Source: JBEVJC01 sp040510375
GTDB taxonomy: Bacteria; Bacteroidota; Bacteroidia; Chitinophagales; Chitinophagaceae
Reading direction: 5' to 3'
Assembly (NCBI GenBank): GCA_040510375.1
Contig: JBEVJC010000012.1
Coordinates: forward strand, 372,001 to 436,000
DNA: 64,000 bases
Of the stretch, positions 34,443-42,333 are shown one piece after another. The position numbers and the translations under genes are program-made. Position 1 is the first letter of the stretch. Each line of letters begins with the position of its first letter. Under the pieces are notes generated by a model. It saw only the letters and a program-made list of their open reading frames with translations. It did not search any database and was not told the origin of the DNA.

Positions 34443-35984
34443 ATGGCAACGGAAACATCCTTCATCGAAAAAATCAGGGCCGGTTATACATTTAAAGGCG
34501 AGTGCTACCAGCTTGGTTGCGGTATGCTCGACGGTAAGGTAGTACCGGAAGCGGTGATCAATATTCCCTACCGGACACTCAACCGGCATGGCCTCATTGC
34601 GGGTGCCACAGGAACGGGGAAGACCAAGACGTTACAGGTACTGGCAGAGGGTTTGAGTGATGCCAGCATCCCGGTGTTATTGCTCGATATAAAGGGCGAC
34701 CTGAGTGGGCTTGCTGCCCCGGGAACGGCCAATGACAAGATCATCGAACGATATAAACTGCTGAACCTGGAATATAAACCATCGGCATACCCGGTGGAGC
34801 TGCTTACCCTGAATGATGGGGAAGGTGTACATCTCCGCGCAACGGTATCGGAATTCGGTCCGGTGTTGCTGTCAAGGATCCTGGGGCTCAATGATACTCA
34901 GGGCGGACTGGTGTCTGTCCTTTTCAAGTATTGCGATGATCACCAGATGCCGCTACTGGACCTGAAGGATTTTATTAAAGTGCTCCAGTATTCCGGCAAT
35001 GAGGGAAAGAAGGAACTGGAAAAGGAATATGGAAAGATCTCGACCAGTTCAACGGGGACCATCCTTCGTAAAGCCATCGAACTCCAGCAACAGGGAGCAG
35101 AGGGATTTTTCGGGGAGAAAAGTTTTGAAGTGGATGACCTGCTCCGGATCAGTGATGATGGTCGCGGGATCATCTCTATCCTGCGTGTGCCTGACCTGCA
35201 GGACCGGCCCAAATTGTTTTCCACGTTTATGCTGCAAATGCTGGCGGAGTTATATGCCAGCAGTCCGGAAGAAGGGGATCTGGATAAACCCAAACTCGTG
35301 ATGTTTATTGATGAGGCCCATCTAATTTTTAATGAGGCCAGCAAGCCCCTGCTCGACCAGATTGAAACCATTATCCGGCTGATCCGTTCCAAGGGGATCG
35401 GGATTTATTTCTGTACCCAAAACCCGACCGATATCCCGCCGGCGGTACTGGCACAGTTGGGACTGAAAATCCAGCATTCACTTCGTGCTTTCACTGCTGC
35501 CGACAGGAAGATGATCAGGCAGACTGCAGAAAATTATCCGGAAACGGAATTTTATAAAACGGAAGACCTGCTAACACAATTGGGAATCGGTGAAGCGCTG
35601 GTCACGGCACTCAATGAAAAAGGTTCACCCGCACCATTGGTACATTGTATGATGGGTTCTCCAAAAAGCAGGATGGATATCCTTTCGGCAGAAGAGATCA
35701 GGTCTGTTGCAGCCGGATCGAAGATCAGTGGTAAATACAACCAAACGGTGGATTCTGAAAGTGCGTATGAAATGCTGAACGAAAAACTGCAGGAGGCAGC
35801 AAGGGTTTCGGAGAAAGAGAAGTCCGTCAAAGCTGAAGAAAAACAAACCAGGGAGTCGTCAAAAAAAGAAAAGACAATCTTTGATGATCCCGTAGTGAGA
35901 AGTATAACACGCACTGCGGGTAACACGCTGGTAAGGTCATTACTTGGCGCATTGGGCCTCGGTGGGCGGAGCCGGCGGCGATAG
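34443..35984 (+). CDS. HerA-like ATPase (DUF853 family)
   Basis: Cytoplasmic P-loop ATPase of 513 residues of the HerA/FtsK superfamily. Walker A is GATGTGKT at 54-61 within LIAGATGTGKTKTLQ. Walker B is LVMFIDEAHLIF. Further conserved parts are LLLDIKGDLSGLA, the arginine-finger region IRSKGIGIYFCTQNPTDIP and LGLKIQHSLRAFTAADRK. The C-terminus has a charged Lys/Glu-rich linker and a short hydrophobic-basic tail ending GLGGRSRRR. The ATG at 34443 is preferred to the in-frame TTG at 34419 by codon type and family start. Family members are linked to DNA end processing in archaea; the DUF853 branch has no settled role. No NurA nuclease gene is adjacent. Confidence 0.88.
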   Translation: MATETSFIEKIRAGYTFKGECYQLGCGMLDGKVVPEAVINIPYRTLNRHGLIAGATGTGKTKTLQVLAEGLSDASIPVLLLDIKGDLSGLAAPGTANDKIIERYKLLNLEYKPSAYPVELLTLNDGEGVHLRATVSEFGPVLLSRILGLNDTQGGLVSVLFKYCDDHQMPLLDLKDFIKVLQYSGNEGKKELEKEYGKISTSSTGTILRKAIELQQQGAEGFFGEKSFEVDDLLRISDDGRGIISILRVPDLQDRPKLFSTFMLQMLAELYASSPEEGDLDKPKLVMFIDEAHLIFNEASKPLLDQIETIIRLIRSKGIGIYFCTQNPTDIPPAVLAQLGLKIQHSLRAFTAADRKMIRQTAENYPETEFYKTEDLLTQLGIGEALVTALNEKGSPAPLVHCMMGSPKSRMDILSAEEIRSVAAGSKISGKYNQTVDSESAYEMLNEKLQEAARVSEKEKSVKAEEKQTRESSKKEKTIFDDPVVRSITRTAGNTLVRSLLGALGLGGRSRRR

Positions 35985-36105
35985 TTTAATAAAAAAAGCT
36001 GCTGACTCAAACGACAAAGAACCCTGGGCTGCTATCCTTCAACTGGGGAAAAACGGCGAAGTATTGGAAGGAATTAAATGGAAAGATCTTTCCAGGGCCA
36101 TATGA
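35962..36105 (+). pseudogene. Possible gene remnant or small ORF after the HerA-like gene
   Basis: In a frame different from the HerA-like gene, an open stretch from GTG 35962 to TGA 36103-36105 would encode 47 residues. Its second half looks protein-like (KEPWAAILQLGKNGEVLEG, then IKWKDLSRAI). I do not recognise it. There is no clear ribosome-binding site or ATG, and it overlaps the end of the HerA-like gene by 23 bp. It could be the end of a decayed gene or chance. Confidence 0.25.
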
Positions 36106-36155
36106 TTAAGGGGAAGGATCATTCAAAGGAAATTTATTCGGGCGCGGAAAGAAGT

Positions 36156-38129
36156 TTATAAATTATTATTAACTCCTGGTTTTAAAATTCCATTGTTGTT
36201 CAGGATCTGGTTTTCAGATTCAAGGAATAAAAGGACTTCCAGGATTTTTTCCTTTTTAAATTCCGGCATTGAAGAAACCAGTTGCGTTACATTAACATTG
36301 TTTTTCCCGATAACTGATAAAAGCTGTATCCTGATTCGTTCAAACTCTGCGACAGATAATGATTTTGATTTTTTCTTCAGGCAGTTGTCGCATACACCAC
36401 ATTCGCCTATAGACTTATCGCCAAAATAAATCCCGATTACCTTACTTCGGCATTGGGTCCCTTCACGCACAAACTCCAGCATATTCTTCAGCCTTCGCTG
36501 GTATTTTTCCTTACGCAATTTTATTGCAGCCATATTCAATGGCAACTCATCAGTTCGTTGCCGGTTACGGATCATTAAAAGTTGCGGAGTATCTTTTTTG
36601 GGATGGTATTCGATAATCCTTGCACCTGCCAGTTCACGCAGCAGTTGTTTTACTTCTTCCACATCGTAACGCATCATCTGAGCAAGTACCATTTCGGAAA
36701 TGAAGACCGGAAAATCAAAAATTCCCGAGTAAGCACGGAGTAACGTTTTAATCAATAATTCATGCCGGGGATGGGATAACTCATATTCATACAGGTAATC
36801 TTTTGTTGCGTTGAATTGCACCACACCCGGCTGGAAGACTTGTTCATTAAACGATAACCAGCCTTCCTGTTCAAGCGCCTTCAGTGCATATAACGTAGCA
36901 AGCCCTTCGAGTTTAAATTTTTTGACAAAGTCGTTCATTTCAAAATCGTAGTAGGTGCCTTCTCCCAATCCTGCGGGGATCTGCAGGTAATTGGCCACCG
37001 ACTGATAAACCTTACGCAGCGTGGCCTCCGAGGGAAACCTTACCTGGACCGACTCTTCCAGTTCATTCAGGTCGGGCTCACCATATAAAAGAACAGCATA
37101 TGATTTTTTCCCGTCCCTTCCACCACGACCCGCCTCCTGGTAATAGTTCTCCAGGCAATCAGGTACGTCTGCATGGATGACCACCCTTACATCCGGTTTA
37201 TCGATACCCATACCAAAGGCATTGGTACAAACAATCACCCGGGTGCGCCCGGCGATCCAGTCCTCCTGTTTTTTATTTCGCTGTTCCTGCGAAAGGCCGG
37301 CATGATAAAAATCGCAGGACAAACCTTTCATCGTCATCAGTTCACTTAATTCCTGCGTCCGCCGCCGGCTCTTGCAATACACGATTGCCGTACCTGGAAC
37401 CTTGGTCAGTATTTCAAGGATCTTGTTAATCCTTGAATCAACCTGGAAAACACTGTACGATAAATTGGGCCGTTCAAATGATTGCCTGAATTCTTTCCAG
37501 GTATTTCTTCTCTTCACCTTCACCGGCCTTGCTTCCCTGATAGTGGAAAAATCAGTCACCACTTCATCCAGCCTGTCCATAATATCATCCTGCACTTCTG
37601 GTGTGGCAGATGCAGTGAGCGCCAGCACCGGAACACCGGGAAGCTCTGACCGCAGTGCAGCAATGCGCAGATAAGGTGGACGGAAATCATAACCCCACTG
37701 GCTGATGCAATGCGCTTCATCCACCGCAATAAGGTTGATATGCATACCGGGCAGGTATTCCTTAAACAGCGATGTCTCCAGCCTTTCAGGAGATACGAAA
37801 AGGAATTTGCAATTACTCTCTGTAGCAACAGTAAGGGTATTGATCAGTTCCTTGCGGTTCATTCCGGAATAGATTGACAGTGCGGTGATATTCCTTTTAC
37901 GAAGACCTTCCACCTGGTCCTTCATCAACGCGATAAGTGGAGAGATCACCAGGCAGGTGCCTTCCATGGCAAGACCCGGAACCTGGTAACAAATAGACTT
38001 GCCACCTCCTGTAGGAAGAATGGCAAGTGTATCATTACCCTCCAGTACGGAACGGATAATATCTTCCTGCATGGGCCGGTACTCATCGTACCCCCAGTTG
38101 TCCTTTAATATTTGATGGAGATCTCTCAA
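36156..38129 (-). CDS. recQ: ATP-dependent DNA helicase RecQ
   Basis: Cytoplasmic 3'-5' helicase of about 657 residues acting in recombination and fork repair. Walker A region LPTGGGKSICYQVP, DEAH motif VDEAHCISQWG, TASATPEV, IVYCKSRRRT, GMGIDKPDVR and HADVP, with QEAGRGGRDG (motif VI), are all intact. The RQC zinc site is GECGVCDNC, with its first Cys in QCRSK. A winged helix follows; there is no HRDC domain, so it is of the shorter type. The start is uncertain: an ATG at 38186 would add 19 residues that lie inside the P-type ATPase gene. TTG at 38129 (or 38138) gives the typical start RDLHQILKDNWGYDEYRP and lies at the ATPase stop, so translation may be coupled. Confidence 0.92.
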   Translation of the reverse strand: MRDLHQILKDNWGYDEYRPMQEDIIRSVLEGNDTLAILPTGGGKSICYQVPGLAMEGTCLVISPLIALMKDQVEGLRKRNITALSIYSGMNRKELINTLTVATESNCKFLFVSPERLETSLFKEYLPGMHINLIAVDEAHCISQWGYDFRPPYLRIAALRSELPGVPVLALTASATPEVQDDIMDRLDEVVTDFSTIREARPVKVKRRNTWKEFRQSFERPNLSYSVFQVDSRINKILEILTKVPGTAIVYCKSRRRTQELSELMTMKGLSCDFYHAGLSQEQRNKKQEDWIAGRTRVIVCTNAFGMGIDKPDVRVVIHADVPDCLENYYQEAGRGGRDGKKSYAVLLYGEPDLNELEESVQVRFPSEATLRKVYQSVANYLQIPAGLGEGTYYDFEMNDFVKKFKLEGLATLYALKALEQEGWLSFNEQVFQPGVVQFNATKDYLYEYELSHPRHELLIKTLLRAYSGIFDFPVFISEMVLAQMMRYDVEEVKQLLRELAGARIIEYHPKKDTPQLLMIRNRQRTDELPLNMAAIKLRKEKYQRRLKNMLEFVREGTQCRSKVIGIYFGDKSIGECGVCDNCLKKKSKSLSVAEFERIRIQLLSVIGKNNVNVTQLVSSMPEFKKEKILEVLLFLESENQILNNNGILKPGVNNNL

Positions 38130-38130
38130 A

Positions 38131-40254
38131 TCAAACAACCTTCTTGATATAAAGTCTTCCCGAGTTGATTGCCAGCACCACATCACTCAATCCCATAACA
38201 AGTGCTGCAAAGCCCGGGTGTAAAAATCCCAGCGCGGCCACAGGAATCGCAACAACATTATAGGCGAAGGCCCAGAAGAGATTTTGTTTGATTGTAATAT
38301 AGGTATGTCTTCCCAATCCAAGCGCCATGGGAAGGTTTTTAAGTCCGTTATTCATCAGCACCACCTGTGCTGTCTGCATGGCCATTTGTGAAGCATCACT
38401 CATGGAAACGCCGATACTGGCCTTGGCCAGGGCAGGTGCGTCATTGATTCCATCACCCACCATTACGGAAGGAACAAATGCATTACGGTCGCCAATGATC
38501 TTTAATTTTTGCTCAGGTGTTTGTTCAGCAATCACTTCATCGATGCCGGCTTCGCGTGCAAGCTGGTCGGCCTTTGCCTGGCGGTCGCCACTTAACAATA
38601 CGGTCTTGATTCCCTTGCTATGCAGGTACGACACTACCAGTTTTGCTTCGGGCCTGATCTGGTCCTGCACATCGATCCATCCGGCAAGTGTATCATTTTT
38701 TATAATGTAAACATTATGGGTATCATCGCTGGTAAGACCAGCAGCTCCACGGAAGGAAACGGCTTTCCAGCTATTACCATTACGATCGCGGGCCACCATT
38801 CCTTCACCTTTTACTTCTTCCATATTCTGCCAGCGGATTTCGTCCTTGGTTTTCCAGGCAGTGCTGATACTTTTTGCAATGGGATGGGTAGAATATTTTT
38901 CAAGGGAATAAACAGCATTCCTGAATTCGGCATCGGAAAGATCGCCGAAAATTTTATAAGTGGAGATCTTGAATTTACCTGTGGTCAGTGTACCGGTCTT
39001 ATCAAAAAATACCTGCCGGATATCTTTAAAAAGTTCAAGACTGGTGGCATTGCGAAAGAGGATCCCGTTTCGGGCAGCGCGGCCAAGTCCAACGGCAATT
39101 GCAGCAGGAGTAGCGATTCCCATGGCACAGGGACAGGCAATCACCAGTACTGCGATACTCCGCATCAGTGCGGGTGTGAAATCGCCGAGCCAGATCCAGT
39201 TACCGATAAGGGTAAGCAGCGCGAGGCCAAGTACAATGGGTACAAAGATGGCACTGATCCGGTCGGCCAGTTGCTGCACAGGTGGTTTTTCACCCTGCGC
39301 CTGGCGCACAAGGTTGATGATCCCCGCGATCACGGTATCATTACCGGCGGCGGTGACCTGTGCCTTGACCTGTCCATTGGCCAGGATACTGCCACCGATC
39401 AGCAGATCTTTTTTTGTTTTGGGAACGGGAATACTTTCACCGGTGATCACGGCTTCATTCACTTCAGCATCACCCCAGAGAATCTTACAATCCGCCGGCA
39501 CCTGTTCGCCGGTACGGATAAGTATCAGGTCGCCCGAACGCAGTGTATCACTTTCCACACTGAAAATATTTTCCTGATGATGTTCGTCGTAACCGATCAT
39601 GTTTGCCATGACCTTTTGCGATTTCACCAGTTTATTCAATGCCTTCTGGGTGGAAGCAACCGAAGCGTCTTCCATATAATTTCCAAGGAATACCAGTGTA
39701 ATGATGGTGGCCGTGGTTTCATAAAACATATAATCGGCTGCCTGGCCGGTGAAGGTTCCATAGAGACTGTACACAAAAGCAGCGGCTGCGCCGATTGCCA
39801 CCAGCAGGTTCATGTTGGGAATTCCATTACGCAGGCTTTTCCAGGCGCTGGCGCCAAAAAATGCCATACCAACAATAAATACGGGGATGGTAAGTCCCAG
39901 TTGAACCAGGGGATTCATCAGCCAGTGGATCTCCACACCCGGGATCATATGCAACGTTAAAAGAAGGGTAAATGGCAGACAGAACCAGAAACGTTGAAGA
40001 TGTGTGGTGAAGAAACCGGCAGAATGATGTTCGTGCTGGTGTCCGTTGCCATCGGCCAGCACGGTATAACCCAGGTCTTTTAGTCCTTTCGACAGGGGTT
40101 CTGTCTGCAAGGTATCATTCCGGTCGAAGCTTACATCGCCTGTACCGAAGTTTACGCGCACGTCACTTAGTCCCTGTTTTTCGAGGTACTTACGGATGGT
40201 CAGTGCACAGTTGGTGCAATCCATCCCTTCTACTTTCCATTGGGTTTTTTCCAT
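38131..40254 (-). CDS. Heavy-metal P1B-type ATPase (copper-type, CopA-like)
   Basis: Inner-membrane metal exporter of 707 residues. The N-terminal HMA domain carries GMDCTNC at 10-16, then a His-rich linker (HQHEHHSAG) before the first TM helix. The membrane metal site is CPC at about 373 (IACPCAMGIATPAA), as in Cu(I) pumps. The phosphorylated Asp is in FDKTGTLTTGKFK (about 417). The nucleotide domain has the HP motif (YSTHPIAKS), and the hinge is VGDGINDAPALAKA. TGESIPV is in the actuator domain. CPC together with the HMA domain supports copper or silver rather than zinc, without proof. Palindromes at 40310-40382 upstream could be operators. The recQ gene begins at its stop. Confidence 0.93.
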   Translation of the reverse strand: MEKTQWKVEGMDCTNCALTIRKYLEKQGLSDVRVNFGTGDVSFDRNDTLQTEPLSKGLKDLGYTVLADGNGHQHEHHSAGFFTTHLQRFWFCLPFTLLLTLHMIPGVEIHWLMNPLVQLGLTIPVFIVGMAFFGASAWKSLRNGIPNMNLLVAIGAAAAFVYSLYGTFTGQAADYMFYETTATIITLVFLGNYMEDASVASTQKALNKLVKSQKVMANMIGYDEHHQENIFSVESDTLRSGDLILIRTGEQVPADCKILWGDAEVNEAVITGESIPVPKTKKDLLIGGSILANGQVKAQVTAAGNDTVIAGIINLVRQAQGEKPPVQQLADRISAIFVPIVLGLALLTLIGNWIWLGDFTPALMRSIAVLVIACPCAMGIATPAAIAVGLGRAARNGILFRNATSLELFKDIRQVFFDKTGTLTTGKFKISTYKIFGDLSDAEFRNAVYSLEKYSTHPIAKSISTAWKTKDEIRWQNMEEVKGEGMVARDRNGNSWKAVSFRGAAGLTSDDTHNVYIIKNDTLAGWIDVQDQIRPEAKLVVSYLHSKGIKTVLLSGDRQAKADQLAREAGIDEVIAEQTPEQKLKIIGDRNAFVPSVMVGDGINDAPALAKASIGVSMSDASQMAMQTAQVVLMNNGLKNLPMALGLGRHTYITIKQNLFWAFAYNVVAIPVAALGFLHPGFAALVMGLSDVVLAINSGRLYIKKVV

Positions 40255-40309
40255 AATGATCTACATTAATAACAACGCGCGGGCGATCTGGTTGTAAAGG
40301 TAAATGGCT

Positions 40310-40382
40310 AAACACCGGTACCTGGTGTTTTAAACCTGTTTCTTGGCAACATCGTTGCTAAATAAGGTTTCATTTTGAAACC
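40310..40382. promoter_or_regulatory. Three consecutive palindromes between the P-type ATPase and tsaE
   Basis: AAACACC (40310-40316) and GGTGTTT (40324-40330) form a 7-7-7 dyad. GCAAC (40346-40350) and GTTGC (40354-40358) form a second with a 3-nt centre. GGTTTC (40366-40371) and GAAACC (40377-40382) form a third with a 5-nt centre. The first lies 56 bases before the ATPase start and looks most like an operator for a metal regulator. No regulator gene is adjacent. Confidence 0.45.
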
Positions 40383-40449
40383 AGGGTGCGTTTAGTAAGC
40401 ATTTGGTTAAAAACCCACCCGGATTTGCGGGGTTGAACCTTTGTGCCGA

Positions 40450-40457
40450 TAACTTTG
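40450..40457 (+). promoter_or_regulatory. Candidate -7 element of tsaE
   Basis: TAACTTTG at 40450-40457 matches TAnnTTTG and ends 4 nt before the ATG at 40462, which implies a leaderless transcript. TTTG at 40424-40427 lies 22 nt upstream, slightly further than usual. Confidence 0.45.
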
Positions 40458-40461
40458 GGCG

Positions 40462-40887
40462 ATGCAATTTGATTTCACCCTGGGGCAGCTGCAGCAGGCC
40501 GCCCAATGGTTCTGGAAAAATGCGGGCGACGCAACGGTATTTGCCTTCCATGGCGGGATGGGTGTGGGGAAGACCACCCTGATCCAGGCTATTTGCCGGG
40601 AGAAGGGAGTAATGGAAGGAATGGGAAGTCCTACGTTTTCCATCATCAATGAATATGTGTTTAATAAAGAAGGCGAAGCTGGTCGTATCTACCATCTGGA
40701 CCTGTACAGGTTGAAGTCGGCCGAAGAAGCAATCCAGGCGGGAGTAGAGGAATGTTTTTATAGTGGTGATCCATGCTTTGTTGAATGGCCCGACCGGGCC
40801 CCCGGTATTTTTCCTGAGGAAACCGCGCAGGTCTCCATTCAAATCATGGATTCGGTCACCCGGCGGCTTCAAATAGAAAGGAATTAA
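40462..40887 (+). CDS. tsaE: tRNA threonylcarbamoyladenosine biosynthesis ATPase TsaE
   Basis: Cytoplasmic ATPase of 141 residues that works with TsaB, TsaC and TsaD to put the t6A modification on A37 of ANN-decoding tRNAs. Walker A GGMGVGKTT is at 31-39. Other family parts are MGSPTFSIINEY, YHLDLYRLKSAEEA, and the later CFVEWPDRAPGIFPEE. Length is normal (about 140-160). The start ATG at 40462 lies 4 nt after a -7-like element. Alanine dehydrogenase follows 40 bp later on the same strand and may share the mRNA; TsaE-Ald is a pairing I recall from Bacteroidetes, though without a known functional reason. Confidence 0.95.
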   Translation: MQFDFTLGQLQQAAQWFWKNAGDATVFAFHGGMGVGKTTLIQAICREKGVMEGMGSPTFSIINEYVFNKEGEAGRIYHLDLYRLKSAEEAIQAGVEECFYSGDPCFVEWPDRAPGIFPEETAQVSIQIMDSVTRRLQIERN

Positions 40888-40927
40888 GTACTTTTGAAAG
40901 CGGCCTGTACCGGCCGTAATCAACTCC

Positions 40928-42142
40928 ATGAGCCAGCAGAAACCAAGGATAAGCACATCATTCAGCTACGAAACATTAGAAGAAACGCTGGATATAAAGC
41001 CCAAGGCACAAGGGATGCTGATCGGGATTCCCAAGGAAATCGCTTTCCAGGAAAACCGGATCGCACTAACTCCGGATGCAGTAAGTGTGCTGGTAAGTAA
41101 CGGACACCAGGTAATGATTGAACACAATGCCGGTGATGCTTCCCATTTTCGCGACAAGGATTACAGTGAAGCAGGTGCCAAAATCGTATATGAACGCGAG
41201 CAGGTTTTTCAGGCTCCTATCCTGGTAAAGAGTGCCCCGGTGATTGATGAAGACCTGCCGCTGTTACAGATGGGTCAGATCATTATTTCACCCATCCATC
41301 TCTCCGTACTTAAGGCTTCCATCCTGGAGAGCATGATGGAAAAAAGAATCACCGCCATTTCATTTGAAAACCTCAAAGACGATAGTGACTCATACCCGAT
41401 CGTACGATCAATGAGTGAGATTGCGGGTAGTGCGGTGATGCTGATCGCGGCTCAATACCTGGGTTCGGCCAATCATGGTAAAGGGGTATTGCTGGGTGGG
41501 ATCTCAGGTATTGCACCAACCAAGGTTATCATTATCGGGGCAGGCATTGTGGGGGAATATGCAGCGCGCGCCGCACTGGCATTGGGCGCATCTGTGAAGG
41601 TATTCGACAACAGTGTTTACCGGCTAAAGCGTTTGCAGAATAATATTGGTCACCGGCTGTGGACATCGGTGATTGAACCAAGGATGCTTGCCAAACAACT
41701 CAAGACCTGCGAGGTGGCGGTGGGTGCGCTTGCTTCAGAAACGGGTCGTACCCCCATGGTAGTCACCGAAGAAATGGTCAGCAATATGCGGCCTGGTTCG
41801 GTGGTTATTGATGTCAGCATTGACCGCGGCGGTTGTTTCGAAACCTCCGAGATTACCTCACATGAACATCCGGTTTTCCTGAAATACGGCGTCATCCATT
41901 ATTGTGTGCCGAATATTCCTTCGGGTTTTTCAAGAACAGCTTCACAGGCCATCAGTAATGTATTGATGCCCCTGTTACTTGAAGCTGCAGAGGAAGGTGG
42001 TTTTGAAAAACTGGTGTGGCATCGCATTCATCTGCGTAGTGGCATTTATCTTTTCAAAGGATCTCTTACCAATTTTTATCTTAGTGAACGTTTTGATCTG
42101 AAGTATACTGATCTGAACCTGCTTATTGCCAGCCAGCGTTGA
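40928..42142 (+). CDS. ald: Alanine dehydrogenase
   Basis: Cytoplasmic NAD-dependent enzyme of 404 residues that converts L-alanine and water to pyruvate and ammonia and back. The N-terminal domain has the alanine dehydrogenase/PNT motif GIPKEIAFQENRIALTPDAV. The Rossmann motif is IIIGAGIVGEYAARAALALG, followed by Asp in VFDNS, which fits NAD. Other conserved parts are SEIAGSAVMLIAAQYL, SVVIDVSIDRGGCFETS and HYCVPNIPSGFSRTAS. It has an N-terminal extension of about 29 residues (SQQKPRISTSFSYETLEE) compared with the classical enzyme. Family members with that extension are usual in Bacteroidetes. It is preceded by tsaE. Confidence 0.92.
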   Translation: MSQQKPRISTSFSYETLEETLDIKPKAQGMLIGIPKEIAFQENRIALTPDAVSVLVSNGHQVMIEHNAGDASHFRDKDYSEAGAKIVYEREQVFQAPILVKSAPVIDEDLPLLQMGQIIISPIHLSVLKASILESMMEKRITAISFENLKDDSDSYPIVRSMSEIAGSAVMLIAAQYLGSANHGKGVLLGGISGIAPTKVIIIGAGIVGEYAARAALALGASVKVFDNSVYRLKRLQNNIGHRLWTSVIEPRMLAKQLKTCEVAVGALASETGRTPMVVTEEMVSNMRPGSVVIDVSIDRGGCFETSEITSHEHPVFLKYGVIHYCVPNIPSGFSRTASQAISNVLMPLLLEAAEEGGFEKLVWHRIHLRSGIYLFKGSLTNFYLSERFDLKYTDLNLLIASQR

Positions 42143-42169
42143 TCAGCAGGGGTTTTTTTCCTATCTTCG
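42139..42169 (+). promoter_or_regulatory. Candidate promoter in the leader of the KefB-like gene
   Basis: TTG at 42139-42141 and TATCTTCG at 42162-42169 are 20 nt apart, near the Bacteroidetes consensus. Transcription from here would give about 155 nt of leader before the antiporter start at 42334. A short ORF of 42 codons starting ATG 42175 and ending TGA 42301-42303 fits immediately after it. Confidence 0.35.
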
Positions 42170-42281
42170 GCACCATGGGCAAGTGGAATTTTATTACCGC
42201 TGCCAGAGGATCATTTTCATCATCTGTTCCCATTTTTTTTATCTCTGGTAGAATTTCATTCAGAGAACGAACAGGCAACTG

Positions 42282-42314
42282 TGTCGGCTGCTGGCAGCTG
42301 TGACAGGATTTTTT
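42282..42314 (+). terminator. Terminator-like hairpin before the antiporter gene
   Basis: GCTG (42287-42290) pairs with CAGC (42295-42298), and the outer TGTC (42282-42285) with GACA (42302-42305). A run of six T follows at 42309-42314, 20 bases before the antiporter ATG. It may end alanine dehydrogenase transcripts or act as an attenuator for the antiporter. Confidence 0.4.
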
Positions 42315-42333
42315 CGGATTAAACGGATTTGAA

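Noticed and set aside
38620..39960. Long open frame of 446 codons on the plus strand opposite the P-type ATPase.
   Set aside because: It is exactly antisense to a conserved gene with intact motifs; its translation is rich in Gly, His, Cys and Thr with no recognisable family, as expected for a complement frame in GC-moderate DNA.
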